64,000 nt of DNA. It comes from Dakarella massiliensis. GTDB taxonomy: Bacteria > Pseudomonadota > Gammaproteobacteria > Burkholderiales > Burkholderiaceae_F. Where the stretch lies: assembly GCF_001182045.1 (NCBI RefSeq), contig NZ_CVTY01000006.1, positions 124,001 through 188,000 of the forward strand, read 5' to 3'. Shown here in pieces: positions 35,408-44,112 of this stretch (the first letter of the stretch is position 1; every line of letters starts with the position of its first letter). The notes below the pieces were generated by a model. It was given only the letters and a program-made list of their open reading frames with translations, was not told the DNA's origin and searched no databases. A program made the position numbers and the translations under genes.

Positions 35408-35617
35408 ATGAAACTCTCTGCTCGCAATACGCTCGAAGGCAAGATCATCGCCATTAAGAAGGGCCCGGTTTCTACCGAAGTGACGATCGAAACCGCCGCT
35501 GGCGAAAAGATCGTTTCCTCGATCACCACCACGTCCGCTGACAACCTCGGCCTCGAAGTCGGCAAGACCGCCTTCGCCGTGATCAAGGCCTCGAACGTCA
35601 TGGTCGCTGTGGAGTAA
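35408..35617 (+). CDS. mop: Molbindin-type Mop (TOBE) protein 3
   Basis: A 69-residue Mop domain nearly identical to copy 1 (KLSARNTLEGKIIAIKKGPV, AAGEKIVSSITT, LGLEVGKTAFAVIKASNVM). AAGG lies before the ATG. A weak hairpin without T-run (35633-35649) follows. With copies 1 and 2 it makes a triad like the three molbindin genes known in some anaerobes. Predicted function is intracellular molybdate/tungstate storage. Confidence 0.92.
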   Translation: MKLSARNTLEGKIIAIKKGPVSTEVTIETAAGEKIVSSITTTSADNLGLEVGKTAFAVIKASNVMVAVE

Positions 35618-35834
35618 TCGCTTCAGAGCTCAGTCTCAGATCCTGAGACACCTCGATTCGAACCGGTTCATTCGTGAACAGGATTTTTATATTTCCGGCA
35701 AGTTTCTGAGAAAAAGAAAGACGCCGCGCGGGTGTCCGCCGCCTAAAATTGATGATGAGAAAGTGTCTTTGAACACGAAAAACAAGAATTGCAGAGAAGA
35801 CCGGAATCGCTTCGGTCTCATTGGAGATTTTTAA

Positions 35835-37190
35835 ATGACAGCAACCAATCCGCAGGCTCCGGTGATCGGGTCGAAGAATGTCACGGGTCTTGATGTCCCG
35901 GGCTCCCGCGCGAAAGTGTTCTTTACCCCGGTGATCGACGCCGAGCATCTCTTTAAGCTTTATCGCCGCGTGAATGAAGGCATCTACGGCCGCACCGCGA
36001 TCAAGCTCCACACGGGCGAAAAGAACGGCCCCAATATTCTTCCGCGCGACCTCGTGCGTGACTTCCAGAGCCGCATTCCGAACAGCAACATCGTTGAGAC
36101 GAACACCCTCTACGAAGGTGACCGCTATACGACAGAAGGTCACTGCGAAACGCTGAAGGTGAATGGCTGGGATTTCTGCCCGGTTGATATTCTCGACGAG
36201 GAAGGCGGCGTTGACCTCCCGGTCCGTAACGGCTTCCATCTCGACCACGTGACGATGGGCGGTCACATCGTGAATTACGACTCCCTCATCGTTCTCACCC
36301 ACTTCAAGGGTCACGCGATGGGCGGCTTCGGCGGCTCGATGAAGAATATCGCGATCGGCCTCGCCTCGGGCCGCGTCGGCAAGCGCCAGGTGCATGGCGT
36401 CGTCGACAAGATCCCCGAAAGCTGGACCGACTGGCCCATGAAGGAACCCTTCATGGAACTGATGGTGGATTCCGCGAAGGCGACGCTCGACTACTTCGGG
36501 AAACACGTCACCTTCATCAACGTCCTTCGCCGCATGTCGGTTGACTGCGACTGCGCGGGCGTCACGGCCGCTGAGCCGACGATCCCGGATATCGGCATCC
36601 TTGCCTCCACCGACCTCCTCGCGATCGATCAGGCGTCCGTTGACCTCGTGTTCAATCATGAGAGCAACAAGGACCTCGTGGAACGCATGACCTCCCGCCA
36701 CGGTCTCCGTCAGCTGTCCGGCATGGCTGAGAAGAAGATGGGGAACCCGCAATACGAGCTGATCACGATCGAATACCCGACGGGTCACCGAGAAACGGAA
36801 AGAGCCAGGAAACCTCAGGTTTTCTGGCTCTTCTGCTTGTTGGGACAGGAAAATTTCAGCCGCCGAAAAGCCGCTTCCACTCCTCTTCCGCGCGTTTCTT
36901 CGCGTCTGACGCTGGCGCGGCCGGCGCTTCGGCGCGGGACGACACCTCTTCGCCCTCGAAATCCTCTTCGATCCGATCCCGGTAGTAGGACATTGGGGAG
37001 GAGGACGCAAGGAACCCCTCCGCGATTTCTTCCCCCACGCCCCGGAATCGCAGGATCCTTCGCGTGTCGAACTCCACTTCAAGCGTACGGCTGCGGCGGT
37101 CGTACGCGGCACTCCGGATGCCGCCACGCCGTATGGTCTTCCACTCCATGGCTCGCCTCCTCGGATTCTTTCCGACTGACACGACTCTGA
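35835..37190 (+). CDS. DUF362 protein with apparent stop-codon loss
   Basis: The first 318 residues or so are a normal DUF362 protein: a start with SRAKVFFTPVIDAEHLFKLY, THFKGHAMGGFGGSMKNIAIG near 155, and TDLLAIDQASVDLVF near 260, with no ferredoxin domain. DUF362 proteins are thought to bind metals or Fe-S cofactors; function is open. After YELITIEYPTGH the frame should end: the next codon is CGA (36789), one base from TGA, and just beyond lies a terminator hairpin. Instead it runs about 133 more Arg/Pro-rich residues antisense to the KTSC gene. The real protein very likely ends near 36790. GGAGA lies upstream of the ATG. Confidence 0.8.
   Translation: MTATNPQAPVIGSKNVTGLDVPGSRAKVFFTPVIDAEHLFKLYRRVNEGIYGRTAIKLHTGEKNGPNILPRDLVRDFQSRIPNSNIVETNTLYEGDRYTTEGHCETLKVNGWDFCPVDILDEEGGVDLPVRNGFHLDHVTMGGHIVNYDSLIVLTHFKGHAMGGFGGSMKNIAIGLASGRVGKRQVHGVVDKIPESWTDWPMKEPFMELMVDSAKATLDYFGKHVTFINVLRRMSVDCDCAGVTAAEPTIPDIGILASTDLLAIDQASVDLVFNHESNKDLVERMTSRHGLRQLSGMAEKKMGNPQYELITIEYPTGHRETERARKPQVFWLFCLLGQENFSRRKAASTPLPRVSSRLTLARPALRRGTTPLRPRNPLRSDPGSRTLGRRTQGTPPRFLPPRPGIAGSFACRTPLQAYGCGGRTRHSGCRHAVWSSTPWLASSDSFRLTRL
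36800..36832. terminator. Bidirectional hairpin inside the DUF362 read-through tail
   Basis: Long stem AAGAGCCAG...CTGGCTCTT with inner AAACC/GGTTT pairs, placed where a terminator between DUF362 and the convergent KTSC gene is expected. Confidence 0.8.
36856..37149 (-). CDS. KTSC-domain small protein
   Basis: 97 residues from the ATG at 37149 (GGAGG upstream; the frame is open further to 37383 but without coding character). It is a KTSC domain: MEWKTIRRGGIRSAAYDRRS, LEVEFDTRRILRFRGVGEEI, and MSYYRDRIEEDFEGEE, where the usual terminal KTSC core has drifted. A hydrophilic Ala/Glu/Lys tail follows. KTSC domains often sit next to RNA-interaction domains, but no role is proven. It is convergent with DUF362. 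Confidence 0.78.
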   Translation of the reverse strand: MEWKTIRRGGIRSAAYDRRSRTLEVEFDTRRILRFRGVGEEIAEGFLASSSPMSYYRDRIEEDFEGEEVSSRAEAPAAPASDAKKRAEEEWKRLFGG

Positions 37191-37339
37191 TAAAAATAAA
37201 TGTACGCCGTTTCCGGTCCGAATCAAGGTTTTCCGCAATATTTCCAGATACAAAAAGCCTCTGATTGCATAATTTCAGGACATAAAATTTGAGTATCAGC
37301 CGGCAAACAGGCCGGCACCACTTAATTTTGGAGGTTCTG

Positions 37340-37966
37340 ATGGCTTCTGACTCCTGCTCCTGCAGCCTGGCAACTAACCACAAGACCTGCCCGCTACCCG
37401 GGACGACAGAAGATCTCTATACGATGCCCTCAGTTCCGGGATACCCGAAACTCCGCGCCGGCACGCAGCTCGACGCGATCTGGGGCCGGATGCTCGCGAC
37501 CGGCAAGGGATACCGCCGTCCCGGCATCAAGAAGGAACCGGGCACCTGCCCGGGGCTCCCCCGCGTCATGGTGGTGTTTGACACCCAGTGCCCGTGGTCT
37601 CACCGCCTTTGGGACACCGCGATGATCCTGAAGGACGAAATCGATTTCCTCTGGTTCCCGGTCTGCGTCACGAAGGACGTGAGCACCGCGCAGGCCGCGG
37701 CGATTCTCGCGTCCGACACGCCCTGGGCGCTCACGAAGGAGAGCGAAGAGCTTTTCGACGATCCGGACTTCCGCGGCATCAATCCGAAGGACTACCCGGT
37801 CACCCAGGAACAGCGTGACGTCGCCTGGAACAATTCCCGGATCTTCCGCAAGGCGGGCGGCACTCAGGTCCCGCTCGGTATCTTCCGGACGCCGGATAAC
37901 CAGTTCGTTCCGATCTTCGGCGACGCGACGGCAGAAGAAATCCGAAAGATTGTCGGTATCGGCTGA
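37340..37966 (+). CDS. DsbG/DsbC-like thioredoxin-fold protein with CPWS site
   Basis: 208 residues from the ATG at 37340 (GGAGG 5 bases upstream). The core VMVVFDTQCPWSHRLWDTA matches the active-site strand and helix of DsbC/DsbG-type thioredoxin folds, but the CxxC is CPWS, so only one catalytic thiol remains. A cis-Pro loop may be TQVPLGIFRTPDNQF near residue 176. There is no signal peptide; the N-terminus has extra cysteines (SCSCS, KTCPL). It could be a cytoplasmic monothiol reductase or a metal-binding protein. A strong terminator follows. Confidence 0.7.
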   Translation: MASDSCSCSLATNHKTCPLPGTTEDLYTMPSVPGYPKLRAGTQLDAIWGRMLATGKGYRRPGIKKEPGTCPGLPRVMVVFDTQCPWSHRLWDTAMILKDEIDFLWFPVCVTKDVSTAQAAAILASDTPWALTKESEELFDDPDFRGINPKDYPVTQEQRDVAWNNSRIFRKAGGTQVPLGIFRTPDNQFVPIFGDATAEEIRKIVGIG

Positions 37967-37990
37967 GACGCATTACCGAGACACTTAAAA

Positions 37991-38029
37991 AACGCGGGCT
38001 CCCATCAAACGGGAGCCCGCGTTTTTTCA
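37991..38029 (+). terminator. Strong terminator after the thioredoxin-fold gene
   Basis: Thirteen-bp GC-rich stem AACGCGGGCTCCC / GGGAGCCCGCGTT and a T-run. The following 300 bases to 38332 are AT-rich with no gene. Confidence 0.92.
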
Positions 38030-38332
38030 CTTTCGTCAGAATTTTTGACATCCTGATAGGTTAAGAGCTTTGATTCACGAAACACCTTCCCGAGCCTCCA
38101 CACAAACCCTGTTGAATCCCCTGTATTTACTATGAGAACCGGTATTTTCTTTCGTCTGCCTCAAGACATTCACAAATTTTTTCAGGTTAACCGCTTTCAA
38201 GTGCGCTTTTGACTACTACACTATTAGTTGAAAGTTACTGACCCAGCCTGTTCTTTTTCTCTGAAGATATACCTCTCAGACTACAGAAAAAGAAAACCCC
38301 GGGGTTAAAACTCACTGACAGGAGATCGCCAT

Positions 38333-38632
38333 ATGGCTGAAGCAGAAGAAGTGAAGACAGAAACGGTCACCGTGACGCTTACGGAAGATACGCTCGCAGG
38401 TCTCCGCCTCATCGCGGAACATAAGGGGATCACAGTCGAAGAAGTGATAGGACGCCTTGCCTCCGCCGCCGCGAAAACCGCGCACACGGCGAAGAGCGCG
38501 AACGAGAAGCGCAAGGCGATCGCGCAGCTGATTTCTGAAGAACTCACCGACCTCAACGCGAAGAAGGATGAGTTCCTGAAGCAGATGCGGGAGCGCCGTG
38601 AACAGAATAAAAAGAATCCTCCCAACCCCTGA
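38333..38632 (+). CDS. Small RHH-like plus coiled-coil protein, first of a pair
   Basis: A 99-residue acidic/basic helical protein. Residues 10-45 (TVTVTLTEDTLAGLRLIAEH, then GITVEEVIGRLAS) have the strand-helix-helix pattern of a ribbon-helix-helix unit, and residues 45-95 form a charged helix or coiled coil (NEKRKAIAQLISEELTDLNA). AGGAGA lies before the ATG. The next gene encodes a longer paralogue 92 bases on. I recognise no named family. Possible roles are DNA-binding or nucleoid-type protein, or an antitoxin without a toxin; both are inference. Confidence 0.75.
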   Translation: MAEAEEVKTETVTVTLTEDTLAGLRLIAEHKGITVEEVIGRLASAAAKTAHTAKSANEKRKAIAQLISEELTDLNAKKDEFLKQMRERREQNKKNPPNP

Positions 38633-38724
38633 TACAAAGCATTGCCAGCCGGTATCGGAACCCTGACCCGTTATGAGCTTTTCCGGTACCCGGTGAAAAG
38701 ACCAACACGAAAAGGAGTCTCAAC

Positions 38725-39138
38725 ATGGCTGATAAGAAAGAAACCGTAAAGACTGAGGCTGCCCCGGCGGCAGCCAAGGCTGAACCCGCTCCGGCTCCTG
38801 TGCCGGCGATTCCGCCGCTCACGCTCGAACTCGATCAAGAAACGCTTGAAGGCCTGAAGCTGATCGCGGATTCGAAGAAGACGGACGTTCAGACGATCGT
38901 GAAGAAGTTCTGCACGCGCGCTTCGAAGGCCGCTCTTGCCGCGAAGGCCGCGGATGAGAAGCGGGAAGAAATCCTCGCGAAGATCTCGGACGAGATCGAC
39001 GAGATGAGCGAAAAGAAGAAGGAACTCCTCACCCGCATCAAGGCGATCAAGATCGATCCGGATCTCGGCTGCGAAGACTGGGATAAGGATGTCCGCGAAA
39101 CCGCGAAGAAGCTGAAGAAGATACTGAAGAAGCTCTGA
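38725..39138 (+). CDS. Small RHH-like plus coiled-coil protein, second of a pair
   Basis: A 137-residue paralogue of the 38333 product with an added Ala/Pro-rich N-terminal linker (residues 8-33). The core LTLELDQETLEGLKLIADSK then DVQTIVKKF lines up with the first protein's VTLTEDTLAGLRLIAEHK and EEVIGRL. A long Lys/Glu helix follows (DEKREEILAKISDEIDEM, then SEKKKELLTRIKAIK), and the C-terminus is strongly basic (ETAKKLKKILKKL). Two cysteines are present. AAAAGGAG lies upstream. The gene ends in a very stable terminator. Function is unknown. Confidence 0.77.
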   Translation: MADKKETVKTEAAPAAAKAEPAPAPVPAIPPLTLELDQETLEGLKLIADSKKTDVQTIVKKFCTRASKAALAAKAADEKREEILAKISDEIDEMSEKKKELLTRIKAIKIDPDLGCEDWDKDVRETAKKLKKILKKL

Positions 39139-39166
39139 TCGTGAGACTCCAAAGGCTGTAAATCCA

Positions 39167-39209
39167 CCGCGCGGCGCGCCAGACAAAAGCACGCCGCGCG
39201 GATTTTTTT
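39167..39209 (+). terminator. Very GC-rich terminator after the helical-protein pair
   Basis: Ten-bp stem CCGCGCGGCG / CGCCGCGCGG followed by seven T's. Confidence 0.92.
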
Positions 39210-39276
39210 CTTAAACTACGACTAGCGATAGAGTCCCCGCAGAACCGGACTCTGACTTCATACGGATCCCCCCCGA

Positions 39277-40059
39277 ATGACGACACCACGCCGCAAGAAA
39301 GCAACGCCTAAGAGAGTCACCAAAGCGAAACGGAGTTCCAGAAAAACTCTGTCCCCCTTTAAAAAACGTCTCGCGGTCGGGGCCGCGGCTCTCGTGATCA
39401 TCGCGGGCGTGTCTCTCACACTGATCCCAAACGCCTGGAACAACGTCAAAAACGCGGTCGGCATCGGGTCGCCTGACCTGGAAGTCCGGGTGCCGCCCGC
39501 CGCGAAACCGAGCCCCGCGACGACTCCCACCGCGATTTCGCTCCTCCACGGAAAAGTGACCAAAGTGGATAGCGGCGACGCCTTTACGGCGCTGATCACG
39601 GATGGGTCGACACAACGTGTCCGGCTGCTCGCCGTCGACGCGCCGGATCCCGATCAGATCTGGGGCGACAAGAGCTACTTCGCGCTCGCCGCGCTCCTTA
39701 ACGGGAAAGATGTCGTGATCCGGTTCCGGGGGCGGGACGCCTACGGCCGGATTCTCGGCCGCGTGATCGCGGATGGAACGGACGTCGGCCTCACGCAGCT
39801 CGCAAACGGCGACGCCTGGTACGTGAAATCGGAGGCTCCGCAGCTTACGCCGCAGGCGAGGAAGCGGTATCCGGCCGCCGAAGCCGCGGCGAAGAAAAAC
39901 CGGATCGGCCTCTGGGCGGATCCGAAACCCATTTCTCCCTGGGAATTCCGAAAGGGAACGGGCGCGTCGGAACTGAAAACGTTTGAGGAAAAGAGCGAAG
40001 TGAAGCAGCCGGACGGCTTTTTCGGGCGGCTCACCTCATTCTTCTCCGGAAAATCCTGA
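39277..40059 (+). CDS. Membrane-anchored thermonuclease-fold protein, altered active site
   Basis: A 260-residue protein with a Lys/Arg-rich cytoplasmic N-terminus, one membrane helix (residues 31-50, LAVGAAALVIIAGVSLTLIP) and an SNase/TNase domain outside. Compared with staphylococcal nuclease, the first Arg (QRVRLL) and the second Arg (DAYGR) are kept and GD is kept in SGDAF, but the catalytic Glu of DxPE is Asp here (VDAPDPDQ) and Thr after GD is Ala. Activity may be reduced. The C-terminal GLWADPKPISPWEFRK is typical. It is a tandem paralogue of the next gene. Confidence 0.88.
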   Translation: MTTPRRKKATPKRVTKAKRSSRKTLSPFKKRLAVGAAALVIIAGVSLTLIPNAWNNVKNAVGIGSPDLEVRVPPAAKPSPATTPTAISLLHGKVTKVDSGDAFTALITDGSTQRVRLLAVDAPDPDQIWGDKSYFALAALLNGKDVVIRFRGRDAYGRILGRVIADGTDVGLTQLANGDAWYVKSEAPQLTPQARKRYPAAEAAAKKNRIGLWADPKPISPWEFRKGTGASELKTFEEKSEVKQPDGFFGRLTSFFSGKS

Positions 40060-40182
40060 GTCCGGAACGAAAAGTCCCGAAAATACGGTGTTTCGCACTG
40101 CACGCTGTGTTTCTTTTTTCTACACTAGAGCGATGCGATGGAGCTCCGCTGGTTTGAGCTCTTTATTTGTTAGCTGACGCTG

Positions 40183-40926
40183 ATGACTGACCCCCGCGAT
40201 AACCACTCCGCAATTTCCTCACTCCTCAACTCCGTCCTGAGTTCCCCGAAGCTTAAAAAGGCAGCGGGCGTCTTTGTCGCTGCCTTTATCGGCGCGATCG
40301 CCGTGAACGGCTTCACCGGTAACGGCATCACAAACGCCTTCAAGCACGCCGCGCAGGAGACGATGAAGTCCGTGAAGGGCGGAGCCGGGGCACCTGCCGC
40401 GCTCCCGGGACAGAATCCGACCGCGACCGGATCCACGTCAGGGCTCCCTGACTCGACCGTGAACGCCGGAGCCCAGGAAGTTCAGGGGCAGGTCGTGAAG
40501 GTGGCGGACGGCGACACCATCACGCTCAAAAAAACGGACGGTCAGACGATCCGCATCCGGTTCCTCGGAATCGACGCCCCGGAGCATGACCAGGCGGGCG
40601 GCCCCGCGAGCAAGGCTCACCTCGAGTCGCTTGTTTCCGGCCGGAACGTCACAGTGCGTTACCGGAACCTCGATCAGTACGGCCGCACGGTCGGCAAGGT
40701 GCTGGTGGACGGGAAGGATGTCAATTTAAGCCAGCTTCAGACCGGGAACGCCTGGTTCTACCGCAGTTACCAGAAGTCCATGTTCCCTGAGGACCGGCCG
40801 ATTTACGAGGCAGCTGAGGAAAAGGCGCGCAGCGAACGGGTCGGCCTCTGGAGCGAATCAAACCCCACACCGCCCTGGGACTTCCGAAAGGCGAAGCGTT
40901 CAGGCTCAGACAAAGGATTTTTCTAA
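40183..40926 (+). CDS. Membrane-anchored thermonuclease (SNase-like), canonical active site
   Basis: A 247-residue paralogue of the preceding gene with an N-terminal membrane helix (AAGVFVAAFIGAIAVNGFTG-like, residues 27-45), a Gly/Ala/Pro linker, and a full SNase domain: VKVADGDTITL, IRIRFLGIDAPEHDQ with the catalytic Glu, and LDQYGRTVGKV with the second Arg. It would degrade DNA or RNA at the outer face of the inner membrane, perhaps for nutrient recovery or defence against incoming DNA (inference). The start is the ATG at 40183; no strong Shine-Dalgarno. Confidence 0.9.
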   Translation: MTDPRDNHSAISSLLNSVLSSPKLKKAAGVFVAAFIGAIAVNGFTGNGITNAFKHAAQETMKSVKGGAGAPAALPGQNPTATGSTSGLPDSTVNAGAQEVQGQVVKVADGDTITLKKTDGQTIRIRFLGIDAPEHDQAGGPASKAHLESLVSGRNVTVRYRNLDQYGRTVGKVLVDGKDVNLSQLQTGNAWFYRSYQKSMFPEDRPIYEAAEEKARSERVGLWSESNPTPPWDFRKAKRSGSDKGFF

Positions 40927-41007
40927 CCTGAATTTTTCCTAAGGGAAAGAGTTTCGAAAATTTCTCAGCCAGATGTTCAGAAACGAATATCAGACCCAGA
41001 AAACGTT

Positions 41008-41331
41008 TCAATTGAAAATGTCCGGCTGAAGTCCTTTATTCAGGTTAAGACAGGGGAATCTCTGGCTAAAGAAAACCCCGTACTCATTTCCATTCCATGG
41101 CAAAACGTTAACCGCTTTGTTGCTGTCGCCATTCGCTCCACAACGAAATGCACGCTGCCGGTCAAGAGGTTTTTTGCCATGATCAATGCCCTGTTTACTT
41201 CGGCACTCTAGCTGAAACCACCTGTTCCAATGCGGATTCAGGATTTTCCCGACCATTTTCTGAGATTGCAATATTTGCATTCTGCGACTAATCACATCGG
41301 ATATACTCAAAAACATTGATAGCTTCCACAA
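41008..41331 (-). pseudogene. Possible TnpB/OrfB transposase relic
   Basis: A minus-strand frame of 107 residues contains KPLDRQRAFRCGANGDSNKA followed by VNVL, resembling the end of IS200/IS605 OrfB (TnpB) proteins, where a Zn finger is followed by DxNAAxNIL. The rest of TnpB is missing and upstream residues do not match, so at most this is a degenerate fragment. The stretch is AT-richer than its surroundings and otherwise has no gene. Confidence 0.3.
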
Positions 41332-41344
41332 AGATGATCAGACA

Positions 41345-42298
41345 ATGCAGAGCAAAGAAAACTTGGAAGCCTGGCGTGTTTTTGTGTCCGTCATTCAAAC
41401 CGGAAGCATCAAACAGACAGCCATTGAGCTCAATATGGATATGTCGGCAGTTTCCCGTTTGCTCTCGGGCCTCGAAAGCGATTTTGGCTTCAAACTCTTT
41501 AACCGTCAGACCCGTCCCATGACGCTCACGAGCAACGGCAGGGTGCTCTCGCCGCATGCTGAGAAATTGTTTGAACACTTCAATCAGGTAAGCGAAATTG
41601 CCGCCTCCCTAACAGGATCTGCTGTCCGTTACCGGCTTTGCTTTCCTCTCAACGTAGGCCGAGACACGCTGATTGATCAGCTGATCGACTACAGGAAAAT
41701 CGATCCGCAGCTTGAATTTGATCTCATGAGCGAATGCGATCACGAAGACGTCCTCAGCGGTCGTGTCGATATCGCTCTCCTCCCCTACAAACCTCCTGTC
41801 AGGGGTTTGGTGATGTGGTCTACCGGAACCGGTTTCAATTTTCCACTGGCGACTCCCGACTATCTGATGGAAAACGGCACACCGGAATCTCCCGAAGACC
41901 TGAAAAACCATGCTGTCATTCTGCGCACCGGCAGAAACTATCCGCCTTCTTACTTTCTGTGCCGACGCACAGAAAAAAAACCTCTTGTCTGGAACCGCGT
42001 GAGTTTCTCGGGAGATGCGCTGTCCTGTAAAGCCGCTGTGATGGCCGATGCCGGCATTGCCATAGATCTGTCGTTTGACCTGTGCAAACAGGAAATTCTG
42101 AAGGGAGAACTCGTTCCGGTGCTCAACGGGTTGCACCGCACGCCGTGGGAAATGACGCTTGTCATGACTGAACGCCTGCAGAGCAATGCCCGTCTCATGC
42201 AGTTCTGCCGCTGGCTTGTGGAACGTGAAAGCGTTGACAACCAGGCTCGTTGGAAACCCATGTTCCGGATGTTGGGCGGCGAACCTAATAATCCGTAG
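41345..42298 (+). CDS. LysR-family transcriptional regulator
   Basis: A 317-residue regulator with an N-terminal winged helix-turn-helix (WRVFVSVIQTGSIKQTAIEL then MDMSAVSRLLSGLESDFGFK) and a periplasmic-binding-like effector domain. Composition is AT-richer than most of the window, like the porin at 44310. It is followed by its own terminator and then by the flavoprotein, cytochrome and porin genes in the same direction. It probably controls that module, with an effector related to the flavoprotein's substrate (inference). There is no clear Shine-Dalgarno. Confidence 0.9.
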   Translation: MQSKENLEAWRVFVSVIQTGSIKQTAIELNMDMSAVSRLLSGLESDFGFKLFNRQTRPMTLTSNGRVLSPHAEKLFEHFNQVSEIAASLTGSAVRYRLCFPLNVGRDTLIDQLIDYRKIDPQLEFDLMSECDHEDVLSGRVDIALLPYKPPVRGLVMWSTGTGFNFPLATPDYLMENGTPESPEDLKNHAVILRTGRNYPPSYFLCRRTEKKPLVWNRVSFSGDALSCKAAVMADAGIAIDLSFDLCKQEILKGELVPVLNGLHRTPWEMTLVMTERLQSNARLMQFCRWLVERESVDNQARWKPMFRMLGGEPNNP

Positions 42299-42350
42299 AA
42301 AATACTCCAAAATAATTATTATTACATAATTCAAATAGATTACAAGAACT

Positions 42351-42393
42351 AGATTGCAGATAAAGCTGATTGTGAAATCTGCAATCTTTTTTA
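42351..42393 (+). terminator. Terminator after LysR gene
   Basis: Eleven-bp stem AGATTGCAGAT / ATCTGCAATCT followed by six T's. Confidence 0.9.
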
Positions 42394-42500
42394 GCAAATC
42401 TGCCGTTTCGCCATCTACCCCTCCTTTCTAGACTGACTGCATCGGTGCCGAAATACTTAACTAAAAAGCGGCATCAATTTAAGTCGAAAGGAGAATCCAC

Positions 42501-44018
42501 ATGTCAGATATTTCCAGAAGAGCACTTCTTGGTTCCGGCACCGCACTGGGTCTTGGCGCCGTCTTTTCCAGCGCACAGGCTAAGCCCTACGATCCGATGC
42601 CTGCGAAGTGGGACGAAGAGGTGGACGTGCTGATCGTCGGTTCCGGTTTCGCCGGGCTTGCGGCGGCCCTTGAAGCGAAGAAGAAGGGCGCGAACGTCGT
42701 CGTTCTCGAAAAGATGCGGACGCTTGGCGGCAACTCCATCATTAACGGGGGCATCATGGCGATTCCCGGTTCCCCGATGCAGAAGAAGAATGGGATCAAG
42801 GACACGCCGGAACTCCTCGCTGAAGACATGCTGCGTGAAGGTCAGGGACTTAATAACCCTGACAAAGTCCGCACTCTCGTCAATCTTGCTCTTCCTACCT
42901 GGCAGTGGACGCGGGATGAGCTGGGCGTTGAATGGAATATGGATCACCTCGTGCAGGAAGGCGGTCACTCCGTGCCCCGCTGCGCGATTACCGGGAACGG
43001 CTCCGGTTCCGCGATCGTGACGAAGTAGATCGCGAAATGCAAGGAGCTCGGAATCCCGCTCCGCACCCGTGTCTTCATGGAAACGATCATCCGGGACACC
43101 GATGGCCGCGTGAAGGGGCTTAAGGTCCGCGAGGGATACAAGTTCCGCGACAACAATTCCGGCCGCGTGAAGTACATCCGCGCGAAGAAAGGTGTCATTC
43201 TCTGCTACGGCGGTTTCGGCGCGGACGTCGCCTACCGTATGCATCAGGATCCGAAACTCACCGACAAGTTCCAGACCACGAATCAGCCGGGCGCTACAAG
43301 CGAAGGCTGGCGTGAGGCAAACCGCATCGGCTGCCAGATCATTCAGGCCGATTGGATTCAGTGCGGCCCCTGGAACAGTCCGGATGAGAAGGGCATGGGG
43401 ATCGCGCTCTACTTCGCGCAGAGCGCGGCCGCAATGTTCGGGATTTGGGTGAACTGCGCGACCGGCAAGCGGTTCGTTGATGAGCTCGCGAACCGCAAGG
43501 TCCGGGCGGATGCCGTGATCAACGCGGCGAATAAGGGACAGCTCTGCATCGCGGTCGCGAATAAGGAAGGGATCGAGATGATGCAGCAGATCCACCACAA
43601 CATCCTCGCGAAGCAGCTGGAGCGCGGCGTGGTGTACGAGTTCCCGCCCCTCAAAGCCATGGCCGAGAAATTCAATATTCCGGAAGCCGCGCTGCAGAAG
43701 ACGGTCGATGAATACAACGCCGGTCTCAAAGCCGGTAAGGATCCGCTGAACCGCTACATCAACAAAGACTGCAAGCCGATGGTGAACGGTCCCTGGTACT
43801 GCTCGAAGCTATCGCCGAAGGTCCACCACTGCATGGGCGGGATCCTCACCGATATGAAGGGCCGCGCGCTTGACTGCACGAACGATAAGCCGATTCCCGG
43901 ACTCTTCGCAGCCGGTGAAGCCACGGGCGGCGTGCACGGAGCCGTGCGTCTTGGCTCCTGCGCAGTGCTTGACTGCCTTGTCAACGGTCGCATCTGTGGC
44001 ATGGAAGTGATGGGTTAA
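42501..44018 (+). pseudogene. Tat-exported flavocytochrome-c-type flavoprotein interrupted by TAG
   Basis: A 505-codon gene of the fumarate-reductase flavoprotein family. It has a Tat signal (SDISRRALLGSGTALGLGAV), an intact FAD motif (DVLIVGSGFAGLAAALEAKK), LGGNSIINGG, VHHCMGGILTD and PGLFAAGEATGGVHGA. The TAG at 43026-43028, after GSAIVTK, cuts it at residue 175; beyond it the same frame runs IAKCKELGIPLRTRV to the end without other damage, so one change (probably CAG to TAG) explains it. The usual QxHP fumarate-site His is not seen (IQADWIQCGPW), so the substrate is probably not fumarate. AGGAG lies upstream. Confidence 0.85.
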
Positions 44019-44112
44019 TTCAAATCCATTTCCCCATACGGTGCGGGCTGCGGCCTTCACTCTCCTCAGAGCCGTGCCTGCACCGTATTTCTCTTCTCAC
44101 TCGGGTTTCTCC

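Noticed and set aside
38333..39138. Toxin-antitoxin pair
   Set aside because: The two proteins are paralogues of each other; neither resembles a toxin.
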